A DNA stretch of 57,982 nucleotides, from positions 1-57,982 of the forward strand of contig CALULP010000020.1 of assembly GCA_944321495.1 (NCBI GenBank). The letters run 5' to 3'. Shown piece after piece: positions 40,930 through 50,490 of the stretch. Numbering within the stretch: position 1 is the first letter of the stretch; the number at the start of each line of letters is the position of its first letter. The notes beneath the pieces were generated by a model. It saw only the letters and a list, made by a program, of their open reading frames with translations, ran no database searches and had not been told where the DNA came from. The stretch is from an uncultured Bacteroides sp. (GTDB lineage Bacteria > Bacteroidota > Bacteroidia > Bacteroidales > Bacteroidaceae). The position numbers and the translations under genes are program-made.

Positions 40930-42780
40930 TTATTTGTTTAATATTTCGGTGAAAGCGGCTACCAGTTCTGCCACGACGAAAGGCTGTCCCTTTACCTGGT
41001 TGTATTGGTAGGGTGTGAAGTTGTCTACCTTCATGCGCAGGTAGGCGGCAAACTGTCCCAAGTTTTGCTCGGCAACCACTACTTTGGGGTATTTTTTCAG
41101 CACTTCTGCCGTATTCTTGGGCAGCGGGTTGAGGTAGCTGAAGTGGGCAAGCGCTACCTTTTTGCCGGCTTTTATCATTTCGTCCATAGCCGAATACAGG
41201 TGCCCGTAGGTGCTTCCGAAACCAACAATCAACAGGTCGGCGTCATCGGCGCATCCTTGTACCTCGACATTGGGAACGGGTATCTTGGCTACTTTCTCGG
41301 CGCGCAGGTGGCACATCAGGTTGTGGTTTTCGGGGTCGGTGGAGATGGCACCCGTCCAACTGTCTTTTTCTAGTCCGCCAAGGATGTGCATGTAGCCCTC
41401 TTGTCCGGGAATGGCCCAGTAGCGCACGCCTGTCTTGGCATTGCGGTGGTAAGGCGAGTAGCAACCTTTCATGGCCGGGGTGACATAGGGCGGGTTGATG
41501 GCCGGATACTCGTACAGCTTGGGCAACCGCCAGGCTCCCGAACCGTTGGCCACATAGCCGTCCGTCAGCAAGATGACCGGTGTCATGTGCTCCAAGGCGA
41601 TTTTGCAGGCCATGAAAGCCGCATCGAAGCATTGGGTGGGTGAGGTGGCGGCAATCACCGGCATGGGGCTTTCGCCGTTGCGCCCGAAGAGGGCTTGCAG
41701 CAGGTCGGTCTGTTCCGACTTGGTAGGCAGGCCGGTCGATGGACCTCCGCGTTGTACATCGAGGACGACCAGCGGGAGCTCGGTAATGACGGCAAGGTTG
41801 ATGGCTTCCGACTTGAGGCAGATGCCCGGTCCGGAGGTGGAAGTGACAGCCAGTGCCCCGGCAAACGCTGCCCCGATGGCTGTGGAACAGCCCGATATTT
41901 CGTCTTCACATTGTACGGTAATGACGCCCAGCGACTTGTGCTTGGACAGTTCGTGCAGCACATCGGTGGCTGGGGTGATGGGGTAAGAGCCCAAGAACAG
42001 TTTCAGCCCGGCCTTTTCGGCGGCGGCAATAAAGCCGTAAGCAGTGGCTTTGTTGCCCGTGATGTCCATGTAACGTCCGGGTATCTTTTCCTTGCTCTCG
42101 ATACGGCAAGTGGCGTGGGATATGGAGGCGTGCGTGTTGTGCCCGTAGTCCCAACCGGCGTGGATGACTTTGATGTTGGCTTCTGCCACTTCGGGCTTCT
42201 TGGCAAATTTCTCGTGGATAAAGTCTTCCGCCACTTTCAGGTCGCGGTCGAACAGCCAGCACACCAGTCCCACGGCAAACATGTTGCGGCATTTCAGGAT
42301 GGATTTGTTGTCCATGCCCGTGTCGGCCAGGCAATCTTTTACCATCTGGGTGATGGAGGCTGCAATGACTTCCTGTTTGATGCCCAATTCCTTGATGGGG
42401 TCATCGGTGGCAAAGGCTGCTTTTTCCAAGTCTGCTTTCTTGAAAGCATCTGTATCGATGATGATGCAGCCGTTGGGCTTGGTGAATTTATATTGCGTTT
42501 TCAGCGCGGCAGCGTTCATGGCTATCAGCACGTCGCACTTGTCGCCGGGTGTGTACACCTTTCGTGCTCCGACGTGTACCTGGAAGCCCGATACGCCCGT
42601 AAGTGAGCCTTGCGGGGCGCGGATGTCTGCCGGATAGTCGGGAAAAGTGCTGATGTCGTTTCCTACGGTAGCCGAAACTGTCGAAAAGATGTTGCCGGCG
42701 AGCTGCATGCCGTCACCGGAGTCGCCGGAGAAGCGTACTACCACTTCATCCAGTTCTTTAACCATCATGTCATTTGCCAT
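40930..42780 (-). CDS. korA: 2-oxoacid:ferredoxin oxidoreductase, fused gamma-alpha subunit
   Basis: The 616-residue protein starts with the gamma domain (VVRFSGDSGDGMQLAGNIF, FPDYPADIRAPQGSL, about 10-190). The alpha pyrimidine-binding domain follows (LFLGSYPITPATDVLHELSKHK, GAAFAGALAVTSTSGPGICLK, RGGPSTGLPTKSEQTDL). Fusion of gamma and alpha is normal in Bacteroidetes. Partner and reaction are as for KorB. The C-terminus PYQYNQVKGQPFVVAELV is complete. Confidence 0.94.
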   Translation of the reverse strand: MANDMMVKELDEVVVRFSGDSGDGMQLAGNIFSTVSATVGNDISTFPDYPADIRAPQGSLTGVSGFQVHVGARKVYTPGDKCDVLIAMNAAALKTQYKFTKPNGCIIIDTDAFKKADLEKAAFATDDPIKELGIKQEVIAASITQMVKDCLADTGMDNKSILKCRNMFAVGLVCWLFDRDLKVAEDFIHEKFAKKPEVAEANIKVIHAGWDYGHNTHASISHATCRIESKEKIPGRYMDITGNKATAYGFIAAAEKAGLKLFLGSYPITPATDVLHELSKHKSLGVITVQCEDEISGCSTAIGAAFAGALAVTSTSGPGICLKSEAINLAVITELPLVVLDVQRGGPSTGLPTKSEQTDLLQALFGRNGESPMPVIAATSPTQCFDAAFMACKIALEHMTPVILLTDGYVANGSGAWRLPKLYEYPAINPPYVTPAMKGCYSPYHRNAKTGVRYWAIPGQEGYMHILGGLEKDSWTGAISTDPENHNLMCHLRAEKVAKIPVPNVEVQGCADDADLLIVGFGSTYGHLYSAMDEMIKAGKKVALAHFSYLNPLPKNTAEVLKKYPKVVVAEQNLGQFAAYLRMKVDNFTPYQYNQVKGQPFVVAELVAAFTEILNK

Positions 42781-42878
42781 AATCTGCGATTTTCTTATAA
42801 GTTTGCTTTCAAAAAGGCATGTTAACCTCTTGCTCGGCTGGCAAATTTCGTAAAGTTCGTTGGATTAACAAAACTTTT

Positions 42879-42909
42879 TTCGGAAAATCGCAGGAATCCA
42901 TTATCTTTG
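42879..42909 (+). promoter_or_regulatory. Probable promoter of tRNA-Arg
   Basis: TTCG (42879-42882), 19 bases, TATCTTTG (42902-42909). It lies about 80 bases upstream of the tRNA gene on the same strand, in the 209-base gap after korA. No gene is seen in the gap. Confidence 0.65.
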
Positions 42910-42989
42910 CACCCGATTTGGTAAGCATTCTCGTATTTTTATACAATATGCTTGGCATTCCGGCTGTGGAAAACAGTCGTTAAGATGTT

Positions 42990-43061
42990 GCCTTCATAGT
43001 TCAATGGATAGAACAACTCTCTCCTAAAGAGTAAATCCCAGTTCGATTCTGGGTGGAGGTA
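42990..43061 (+). tRNA. tRNA-Arg (CCT anticodon)
   Basis: The gene runs GCCTTCATAGTTCAATGG to GGTGGAGGTA. The anticodon stem-loop is ACTCT, CTCCTAA, AGAGT with anticodon CCT; the T-arm has CAGTTCGATTCTG, and the acceptor stem pairs GCCTTCA with TGGAGGT including two G-T pairs. CCA is not encoded. Confidence 0.92.
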
Positions 43062-43065
43062 CTTG

Positions 43066-43089
43066 AGCAGGTGGATACCTGCTTTTTTT
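43066..43089 (+). terminator. Terminator of tRNA-Arg
   Basis: AGCAGGT, loop GGAT, ACCTGCT, then seven T, beginning 5 bases after the tRNA. Confidence 0.88.
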
Positions 43090-43098
43090 ATTATTGGA

Positions 43099-43154
43099 AA
43101 GCGCGGATTACGCAAGGAATGGCTTGTCATCCATCCCTTGCGTAATCCGCGCTT
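43099..43154. repeat. Palindromic repeat with GCGGATTACGC core, copy 1
   Basis: AAGCGCGGATTACGCAAGG (then AATGG) pairs with its inverted copy ending CCTTGCGTAATCCGCGCTT, around a loop of about 8 bases with one bulge. The 11-base core GCGGATTACGC is shared with the palindrome at 49578-49631. It lies between the tRNA terminator and the secDF stop. Confidence 0.85.
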
Positions 43155-43187
43155 GAAATTCCAGAGGGTAGAAAGAAACTATCCTTA

Positions 43188-46172
43188 TTATGCTTTCTTC
43201 TCTTCTACGGCTACGGGTTCTGTTTCCGTTTTCTTCTTCATCATGGCGTAAGCGATGGGTGAAGCGACAAACAGTGACGAGAATGTACCGATGACTACAC
43301 CCAGAATCATAGCGAACGAGAAGCTACGGATGCTTTCACCGCCCAGGAAGAAGATGATGACCAGTACAATCAACGTGGACGAACCGGTGAACAACGTACG
43401 GGTCAGCGTAGAGTTCAAGGAGTCGTTGAACAGGCGGAAAGTACCGCGCTTGGGATACAGGTGCAGGTACTCGCGCACACGGTCGAAGATAACCACCTTG
43501 TCGTTGATGGAGTAACCGATTGCCGTCAGGATGGCACCGATAAACGTCTGGTCGATTTCCATGGAGAACGGCAGGATGCCCCAGAAGATGGAGTAAATAC
43601 CCAGGATTCCGATGGTATCGAATGCCAAAGCGGCGATAGAACCCACACTGAACGCAATGTTACGGAAACGGAACAAGATGTAAAGGCCGATGGCCAGCAC
43701 GGCAAAGATAACCGACCAGATGGCCGATACCGTAATGTCGTCCGCAATGCTCGGACCTACCTTCTGTGAGCTGATGATGCTACCGCCTGTGTGGTTGTCG
43801 CGGTCGATAAACAGTTCCAGACTGGTACCTTCAGTGAGCAAAGGCTTCAGCACTTCATACAGCTTGGCTTCGATTTCCGAATCCACATTGCTGCCTTCTT
43901 CATTGATGCGGTAGTTGGTGGTGATACGCACGGTGCGGCCGTCCGTACCGATGGCAATGACGTTTACATTGGCATCGTCAAATTGTCCTTCCATCAGTTC
44001 GCGCACTTGTTCAGGCTCAATGGATTGCTCGAATCTTACCTGGTAGTTGCGGCCGCCGGTGAAGTCGATACTTTGGCTGAGTCCCCGGATGGCCAGGAAA
44101 CCGACAAATACTACAACTATGGCTACAGCCGAAGTCAACCAAACCTTGTTGCGTCCCATGAAGTTGTAGTGCGTATCTTGCAGTACGCCTTTCGACAGCT
44201 TGGTCTCGAATGTCAGGTGTTGCCACTTGTCTTTGCGCATGAAGTGGTCGAATACCAGACGGGTCAGGTAAACGGCGGTAAAGAACGAAATGGCGATACC
44301 GATAATCAACGTTGTGGCAAAACCACGGATAGGACCGGTACCGAAGTAGAACAGGATGATACCCGTGATGATAGAGGTGAAGTTGGAGTCGAAGATGGCA
44401 GAGAACGCATTCTTGTAACCGTCTGCCAATGCTTTCTTCACACCTTTGCCGTTACGCAGTTCTTCCTTGGTACGTTCAAAGATAAGTACGTTGGCATCCA
44501 CTGCCATACCCAGTGACAGCACCATACCGGCAATACCGGACATGGTCAATGCAGCTTGGAACGAAGTCAGGATACCGAAAGTAAAGAACATGTTCAGCAG
44601 CAAAGCGCCGTTGGCTACCATACCTGCGGTGAAACCGTACATGCTGCATACATAAACCATCAGCAGGATGAATGCCACCACGCACGATATGAAGCCTGCC
44701 TGAATGGAAGCGGCACCCAGTGACGGGCCTACGATGTCTTCCTGCACGATGTGTGCCGGGGCGGGCATTTTACCGGAACGCAATACGTTGGCCAAGTCCT
44801 TGGACTGTTCGGGGGTGAAGTTGCCGGTGATGGACGAGCGTCCGCCTGTGATTTCATTTTGTACCGTCGGGGCGGAATATACGTAGTTGTCCAGTACAAT
44901 GGCAATGCTGCGACCGATGTTCTGTTTGGTCAGCTGTGCCCAGCGGCGTGCGCCGTCGGTATTCATGGTCATGCCCACAGAGGGGTGTCCGTATTGGTCG
45001 TATTCGTCGCGCGCGTCTACCACTACGTCGCCTTCCAAAGGGGCACGCCCGTTGCGTTCGGTCGATTTGATGGCATACAGTTCAAAAATCTGCCCTTTCT
45101 GGTCGTAAGCCGAAACGCCCCATTTCAAGCGCAGATCTTTGGGCAATTCTACTTGTACCTCAGGCATGGAGAGGTAACGGTTGATTTCAGCCGTATCTTT
45201 ATAATGTGCATAACCTGCAATGGGGCCTTGTCCCGTGGGGTTTGCTTGCAGGATGGCCAGCAACGGGTGCTGCTTCTTGAGCGCTTCCATGTCGGCAGCT
45301 TCTGCGCTTTCACCTTTCAATGCGGCGGCGAGGCTGTCTGCCGTGCTGGTTGCGGGTGCAGCGGTCTCTTCTACTGCTTCTGTTTCATTGGCGGAAGTGC
45401 TGGTCAGTATGGTGTGCAGCTTCATGTCGGCTGCCTGCAAATAGGGCATAATCTCCTTTGCATTGTATGTTTCCCAGAATTCCAGGTTGGCAGAACCTTG
45501 TAGTAATTTTCTTACACGCTCAGGTTCCTTGATACCCGGAAGTTCCACCATGATGCGTCCCATTTTGTCTTCCAGGCTTTGGATGTTGGGTTGAACCACG
45601 CCGAAGCGGTCGATACGCGTGCGGAGCACGTTGTACGAGTTGTCTACGGCAGCTTTCACTTCCGAGCGCAATACTCTTTCCACTTCTGCGTCGGTCGACT
45701 TCTGGGTTACTTTGTCTTTAAGTTGTTGGGTTGCGAATAGCTGTGCGAGGCTGGCATCCGGGGCGAGCCTGTGATACTCCCTGATGAAAAGGGTAATGAC
45801 ATCATCTTGGCTTGTCTGAGCCTGTTTGGCGGCATTCGACAAGGCTTGGTTGAATGCTTCGTCCGTCTTGTTGTCAGCCAAAACCTTGATGACATCGGGC
45901 ACCGACACTTCCAAGATTACGTTCATACCACCTTTCAGGTCCAAACCCAGACCAATTTCCATCTCGCGGCAATCTTTCAGGGTCCAATTGCCAAACCACA
46001 CTTTCTCGTTCGCCAGAGAATCCAGATATGCTTGCTCCAACTGTTCATTGCCTTTTGCATACTCTTTCGCCTTGTTGGTATAATGGCGAGTTACAAAAGA
46101 GAAAGACAGGTAGAACACGCATACCAAGGTGAGCAGTATGGCAAAAACCTTTACAAATCCTTTGTTTTGCAT
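43188..46172 (-). CDS. secDF: Protein translocase subunit SecDF, fused
   Basis: The 994-residue fused SecD-SecF uses the proton gradient to pull proteins through SecYEG. SecD motifs are GLGLDLKGGMNVILEV near the start, RIDRFGVVQPNIQ, and GMAVDANVLIFERTKEELR in the membrane domain. The SecF half begins about residue 680 with DFTGGRNYQVRF, then SINDKVVIFDRVREYL and SLNSTLTRTLFTG. Twelve membrane spans are expected. An inserted low-complexity stretch (about residues 250-300, TSTSANETEAVEETAAP) lies in the periplasmic P1 region, as in other Bacteroides. A TATATTTG box is at 46230-46237 on the minus strand. Confidence 0.96.
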   Translation of the reverse strand: MQNKGFVKVFAILLTLVCVFYLSFSFVTRHYTNKAKEYAKGNEQLEQAYLDSLANEKVWFGNWTLKDCREMEIGLGLDLKGGMNVILEVSVPDVIKVLADNKTDEAFNQALSNAAKQAQTSQDDVITLFIREYHRLAPDASLAQLFATQQLKDKVTQKSTDAEVERVLRSEVKAAVDNSYNVLRTRIDRFGVVQPNIQSLEDKMGRIMVELPGIKEPERVRKLLQGSANLEFWETYNAKEIMPYLQAADMKLHTILTSTSANETEAVEETAAPATSTADSLAAALKGESAEAADMEALKKQHPLLAILQANPTGQGPIAGYAHYKDTAEINRYLSMPEVQVELPKDLRLKWGVSAYDQKGQIFELYAIKSTERNGRAPLEGDVVVDARDEYDQYGHPSVGMTMNTDGARRWAQLTKQNIGRSIAIVLDNYVYSAPTVQNEITGGRSSITGNFTPEQSKDLANVLRSGKMPAPAHIVQEDIVGPSLGAASIQAGFISCVVAFILLMVYVCSMYGFTAGMVANGALLLNMFFTFGILTSFQAALTMSGIAGMVLSLGMAVDANVLIFERTKEELRNGKGVKKALADGYKNAFSAIFDSNFTSIITGIILFYFGTGPIRGFATTLIIGIAISFFTAVYLTRLVFDHFMRKDKWQHLTFETKLSKGVLQDTHYNFMGRNKVWLTSAVAIVVVFVGFLAIRGLSQSIDFTGGRNYQVRFEQSIEPEQVRELMEGQFDDANVNVIAIGTDGRTVRITTNYRINEEGSNVDSEIEAKLYEVLKPLLTEGTSLELFIDRDNHTGGSIISSQKVGPSIADDITVSAIWSVIFAVLAIGLYILFRFRNIAFSVGSIAALAFDTIGILGIYSIFWGILPFSMEIDQTFIGAILTAIGYSINDKVVIFDRVREYLHLYPKRGTFRLFNDSLNSTLTRTLFTGSSTLIVLVIIFFLGGESIRSFSFAMILGVVIGTFSSLFVASPIAYAMMKKKTETEPVAVEEKKA

Positions 46173-46335
46173 GTTACTTTAGTTTATTATGATTACTTTT
46201 TAAATTGTTTTCTGCTTTATACAAGGCTGCAAATATAGTTTTTTTTTCACACATTTTGCGCCGTCCCGTCTTTTTTTTGCGTACACGCCTGTTTGGCGGG
46301 TTACTTTTATCCGCCTTTGCCGGGCAGTATGTGTC

Positions 46336-47490
46336 CTATTGTTTTTTAGCCAGATAACACCAGATGGGGTAATGGTCGGATGCTTGGACTGAACGGTCTA
46401 CGGTGCAGTTGTATGGTTGCAGGCTCTTGCTGGTCAGAATGTGGTCTATGCGGAAGAGGAATCGGTTCTGATGGTATGAGATGCCCAGCCCGAAGCCCGA
46501 CTCGCTGAAAGCGTCATCCAGTTGTCCGGCAATGACGCGGTGTGCATAGGATATGGCTGTGTCATTGAAGTCACCGCATACCACGATGTACCGGTACCGG
46601 CTGCTGGCAACGGCCTGGGCTATGCTGTCTGCTTGCGGAGCCCTCAGCGCGGAAGCCTTTGCCAATTTGCGTATCAGCAGCCGCAAGCCGCTTTTTACGG
46701 TTTCTTTTTCAGGGGAAGTCAGCATGTTTTCATAGATAGCCTTGTCCGAACGGGTCAGTTTGTTCGATTCCAGGTGGGCGTTCAGCAGCAGCACCGTGTC
46801 ATTGTCCCATTTCAGCTCATACATCATGACGCCGTTGTAGGCACTGGGAGTAGGAAGTTCGCGTGCCGACAGGATAGGCAGTTTGGAATAGCAAGCCACC
46901 CGGTTGGAGCGTCCTGTGCCTACGTGCCCGATGTGGTGGTAGGGGTAGGCTTTCAAGGCGCGGTCCACGTCATTCTGCGTCACGTGTGTTGCCGGGGCAT
47001 ACGTATGGTATTCTTGCAGGCAAAGTACGTCGGCTCCACTTTCTTTCAGGTATTCCAGCACAGGGTTCTCTCCGGACTCTTTGACTCCTTTTGCGAATCC
47101 CATAATGTTGTACGATAGTATTTTGCGGCTTTCCGATGGAGGGCTGTCTGTCGAAAAGTTCAGCGGGCAGTAGTCCCGTAACTGGGGCAGGCAAGCCAAG
47201 AAGGCCACCAAAGGCAGCAGGGCCGATTTGTATTGTTGTATGCAAAGCCACAATAACAGGAAACCGGCATTCAGTACCGCGAAAATGGGGAATGCCAGCC
47301 CCAGGCAGGATAGTACCGCATGCTGCACGGGCGATACGTAAGGACTGTATGCCGATAGCAGCAAAAGTCCTGCCACGCAGGCATTGGCTGCCAACAGGAT
47401 GATGGAAATCAGATGACCCAGGTGCTTCAATGTCAGGAACGTTTTATAGTAATGCCAGTAAGGTAGGGCTTCATCGCTTGCTTGCGTCAA
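46336..47490 (-). CDS. Membrane-anchored endonuclease/exonuclease/phosphatase-family protein
   Basis: The 384-residue protein has three N-terminal membrane spans (about 23-115), then an EEP domain: KILSYNIMGF, DVLCLQEYHTY (catalytic Glu), LLLNAHLESNK, VVCGDFND, FRIDHILTS and the final SDHYPIWCYL. Such Bacteroidetes proteins probably hydrolyse phosphoester bonds outside the inner membrane; the substrate is unknown. Its start overlaps the upstream rhomboid stop by 20 bases, which indicates a coupled operon with the two rhomboids. Confidence 0.9.
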   Translation of the reverse strand: MTQASDEALPYWHYYKTFLTLKHLGHLISIILLAANACVAGLLLLSAYSPYVSPVQHAVLSCLGLAFPIFAVLNAGFLLLWLCIQQYKSALLPLVAFLACLPQLRDYCPLNFSTDSPPSESRKILSYNIMGFAKGVKESGENPVLEYLKESGADVLCLQEYHTYAPATHVTQNDVDRALKAYPYHHIGHVGTGRSNRVACYSKLPILSARELPTPSAYNGVMMYELKWDNDTVLLLNAHLESNKLTRSDKAIYENMLTSPEKETVKSGLRLLIRKLAKASALRAPQADSIAQAVASSRYRYIVVCGDFNDTAISYAHRVIAGQLDDAFSESGFGLGISYHQNRFLFRIDHILTSKSLQPYNCTVDRSVQASDHYPIWCYLAKKQ

Positions 47491-48370
47491 ACAGGCTTTT
47501 TTTCTCCTCGTCGCTCAATCCCTCGTAGCCGGTTTTTCTCAGCTTGTCGAGTATGCGGTCTATCTCGTCCGATTGCGCTTTCTTGCGGGCGTTGTAGTCG
47601 TAATCCTGCTGCCTGCTGCCGTTGCCGTAGTGCACCTTCATCTTAGGCTTGCGTGGTTTGCGGCGGAACAATGAGGCTATGCCGTCTGCTGCGTGGTTTA
47701 TCCATGCCGTTACGTCGCGGCCTTTGTTCAGTCCTGCGGCAAACCATACGCCTGCCAGTGCCCCGCCTAAATGGGCGATGTGCCCTCCCGCGTTTTCCGA
47801 CGTTATGAGCAGCAGGTCCATGCCGATGACGATAAGTGCCAGGTATTTCAGCCGTAAGGTGCCCAGCAGGAACAGCCGTATGGGATAATTGGGCTCACGG
47901 TAGGCGGCTGCGGCCACGATGGCGAGCACGGATGCCGAGGCTCCCACCATGAAAGAATTTTCGATGTAAGGGCGGAAATAGGGGAAAACATTGTATGCCA
48001 ACATGTACAGCGCGCCCCCGCAGATGCCGCCCAATACATATAGCCCCCTAAGATGCTTGGACGAGAACATGTTGAGGAATATGGCGCCGAACCAATAAAG
48101 CCACAGCATGTTGAACAGGATGTGCAGCAAGCCCCCGTGCATGAACATGTAGGTGAGCAGTGACCAGGGCTGCATGATGAAACGTGCCGGCGATGCAGGC
48201 AATTCCAGCCAGTCGAACACGCGTGCCTGTTCCATGTTGAACAGTTGCAATGCGATGCCAGCCAGTGTGACGGCTACAAATACCGCAATGTTGATATATA
48301 TAAGTTGTATATGGATGCTTCCCCGGCGGAAAGAATCTTTCAGGTCAGTTATAATAGTAGCCATTCCCAC
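47471..48370 (-). CDS. Rhomboid-family intramembrane serine protease 2
   Basis: The 299-residue protein has six spans. The catalytic Ser is in FMVGASASVLAIVAAA and the His in GGHIAHLGGALAG; the HGGLLHILFNMLWLYWFG segment is the conserved HxxxN helix. The C-terminal 75 residues are a charged cytoplasmic tail ending DEEKKSLFDASKR. Either ATG 48370 or 48364 could start it; both overlap the preceding rhomboid, showing translational coupling. Confidence 0.92.
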   Translation of the reverse strand: MGMATIITDLKDSFRRGSIHIQLIYINIAVFVAVTLAGIALQLFNMEQARVFDWLELPASPARFIMQPWSLLTYMFMHGGLLHILFNMLWLYWFGAIFLNMFSSKHLRGLYVLGGICGGALYMLAYNVFPYFRPYIENSFMVGASASVLAIVAAAAYREPNYPIRLFLLGTLRLKYLALIVIGMDLLLITSENAGGHIAHLGGALAGVWFAAGLNKGRDVTAWINHAADGIASLFRRKPRKPKMKVHYGNGSRQQDYDYNARKKAQSDEIDRILDKLRKTGYEGLSDEEKKSLFDASKR

Positions 48371-49046
48371 GGTTAGTCTTTTTCCAGTACATAATTAAGA
48401 TGAGGCCGAACAGCATGCCGCCCAAGTGTGCGAAATGTGCCACATTGTCGCTGCTGTTGTTCGATATCCCCGCAAAGAGTTCGATAAGCGCATAGCCTAT
48501 CACGAAATATTTCGCCCTGATGGGCATAGGCAGGGGAAAAATAAACATTTGTTGGTTGGGGAACAACATGCCGAAAGCCAGCAAGATGCCATACACGGCT
48601 CCCGATGCCCCCACGGTGGTCATCATGTTCAGGTATTCCTCCATGGGGATGATGGAATAGCCCGTGTTTACCCCGCTGTAGGCGGAAAGTTCTTGGGCAT
48701 AGTGGATGTATTGCACGGCTTCCTGAATGAGACCCGCCCCGATGCCGCACACCAGGTAGTAGAACAGGAAACGCTTGGGACCCCATACCTGCTCCAAGAT
48801 GCGCCCGAACATCCATACGGCAAACATGTTGAAAAAGATATGGGTAAAATTGGCATGCATGAACATGTAGGTAATCAGTTGCGCGGCGTTGAAATTGTCG
48901 GCGATGATCAGGTGAAGCCCAAGGTAATCGGTAAGGTCGATGCCATATCGCTCCAGTACGATGGTTGCCAAGTACAGCAACACGTTGATGATGAGTAGGT
49001 TTTTGGTAACAGTGGGTATTGTATTCATAAAATCAAACAGATTCAT
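48345..49046 (-). CDS. Rhomboid-family intramembrane serine protease 1
   Basis: The 233-residue protein is a compact six-span rhomboid. HANFTHIFFNMFAVWMFG, the catalytic Ser in TTVGASGAVYGILLAFG and His in VAHFAHLGGMLFG are intact. ATG 49046 lies very close to a TACTTTTG box and would leave a nearly leaderless mRNA; ATG 49028 (MNTIPTVTKNL) is the alternative. It is the first of three overlapping genes (rhomboid, rhomboid, EEP). Confidence 0.92.
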   Translation of the reverse strand: MNLFDFMNTIPTVTKNLLIINVLLYLATIVLERYGIDLTDYLGLHLIIADNFNAAQLITYMFMHANFTHIFFNMFAVWMFGRILEQVWGPKRFLFYYLVCGIGAGLIQEAVQYIHYAQELSAYSGVNTGYSIIPMEEYLNMMTTVGASGAVYGILLAFGMLFPNQQMFIFPLPMPIRAKYFVIGYALIELFAGISNNSSDNVAHFAHLGGMLFGLILIMYWKKTNRGNGYYYN

Positions 49047-49147
49047 TCAAAACGTTGCAAAAGTACGAATAAATTCCGTTTTATGGCAGAAAACTGTCAT
49101 TCTCTTCCCGCTTTTTCCATTTTCCCAATCTTTTTTTACGGTTTTTG

Positions 49148-49178
49148 TTTGACAATTAGATTTATTCTCTTATTTTTG
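49148..49178 (+). promoter_or_regulatory. Promoter of the HU-family gene
   Basis: TTTG (49148-49151), exactly 19 bases, then TATTTTTG (49171-49178): a perfect Bacteroidetes consensus. The 5' untranslated region is about 70 bases. Confidence 0.88.
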
Positions 49179-49253
49179 TGGTACATCTTGAGAAGCACAT
49201 TACATGTGAAACACATTTTTTGTTTAACAAACCTAACTAAACTTTTACGCGTT

Positions 49254-49520
49254 ATGAATAAATCAGAACTTATCGATGCTATGGCTGTCGAAGCAGGCTT
49301 GCCGAAGATTGTTTGCAAAAAAGCCTTGGAAGCTTTCGTCGCTACGGTGGTAAAGGCGATGAAGGAAAATGAAAAAATCTCAGTGGTAGGATTCGGCACT
49401 TTCACGGTCGTGAAGAGGGCTGCCCGTACAGGCTACAATCCGGCCACCAAGCAACCTATCGAAATCGCCGCCAAGAAGAGTGTAAAGTTCCGTCCGGGCA
49501 ACGACCTGGTATTGAATTAG
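49254..49520 (+). CDS. HU-family DNA-binding protein
   Basis: The 88-residue histone-like protein starts MNKSELIDAMAVEAGLPK at ATG 49254 and has the family core VVGFGTFTVVKRAARTGYNPATKQPIEI and KSVKFRPG. It binds and bends DNA as a dimer. The longer open frame upstream covers the promoter and is not coding. It is a single gene with its own strong promoter and a following palindrome that could terminate it. Confidence 0.96.
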   Translation: MNKSELIDAMAVEAGLPKIVCKKALEAFVATVVKAMKENEKISVVGFGTFTVVKRAARTGYNPATKQPIEIAAKKSVKFRPGNDLVLN

Positions 49521-49577
49521 CGGAATGGTTTGTCGGGCGGAAAAGCCCGGCCGGAGTGCCGGCATCTTTCCCCTTTG

Positions 49578-49631
49578 TGAATGCGGATTACGCGGACCAA
49601 TTCATGGACTGGTCCGCGTAATCCGCATTCA
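49578..49631. repeat. Perfect 22-bp palindrome with GCGGATTACGC core, copy 2
   Basis: TGAATGCGGATTACGCGG (then ACCA) pairs without mismatch with the inverted arm at 49610-49631 around a 10-base loop. The core matches copy 1 at 43099-43154. It lies between the convergent HU gene and a DUF4221 gene that appears truncated 3 bases away. Confidence 0.9.
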
Positions 49632-49634
49632 TAG

Positions 49635-50408
49635 TTACCATGCCAAGCGGTCATACTCCAGGTATTCTCCTTTTTCTTCTTCTGACAGGGGGTCTACCGG
49701 ATAATTGTAGAGAATCTTGTCCGGCAGGTAAGTCACATTGGGTTGCCCCATGTAAGGATATTCCCTTTCCCCTACGTTGGGAATGTCTTCCGGCAGCGAC
49801 AACGGGTAGCTCATGGCGGGAGCATCGTCCAAAAAGACTTCACGTATGAAGAACGATGCGGGAGATGCTGATTGGTCTTTTACACAGCAGAGCATCGAAT
49901 GCCGTGCTCCGTCGTAATAGATATCTGTGGTCGACATGGCGTAGTTGTGCCCTACAACGATAAGTTGACCCTCGGACAGGCCATCCGTTAGCACGACACT
50001 GCGCCGCACGTTTCCTGTCCTGTCTACCAACAATGCCCTTTGGGACTCATCGAACACCCAAATGGAATCGGGCGAACACACCTGCAAACTATGGATGTAC
50101 GTGACAGCCGAAGGACCGTCTTTCTTGAGAGGCAATTGGCTCACTGTCCGGTTTCTCAAATCGTAACAATCCAAGGCGTGTGTCTTATAATTATAGGCAT
50201 ACAGCCATTCGGTAGTATCCCGGTAATAGGCGGACAAGTTGTAGGAAGGCAGGTTCAGTACATCCGTTTCAGGAATCTTCACAGTGGTTATTTTCAAATC
50301 TTTGATTTTCTCATGGGCTTTGTTTGCGTAATCTTTGCCTCCTGAAGAACATGAAGCAAAGATGGCGCAACAGCATGCGGCGATATAAATCGATAATTTC
50401 GTGCTCAT
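49635..50408 (-). pseudogene. DUF4221-type lipoprotein, C-terminally truncated
   Basis: The 257-residue frame has a lipoprotein signal (IFASC, Cys20) and a propeller-like body: TEWLYAYNYKTHALDCYDLRNR, PDSIWVFDESQRALLVDRTG and PNVTYLPDKILYNYPVDPL. The neighbouring DUF4221 gene is 381 residues and has about 120 more after the equivalent ILYNYP region (PAVSLERDINWWGKAVYG, VFFVHKDGLYISRDY). Here the frame ends at EYDRLAW, 3 bases before the GCGGATTACGC palindrome. I infer truncation at the palindrome. It could still yield a stable short protein. Confidence 0.6.
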
Positions 50409-50490
50409 ACCGGCAAAGCTATAGCGTTATTAATGTGGTTACCCGTTAAGTTATTGAGGTCAAAGTTACGGATTTTCGTTGAGATGATTC

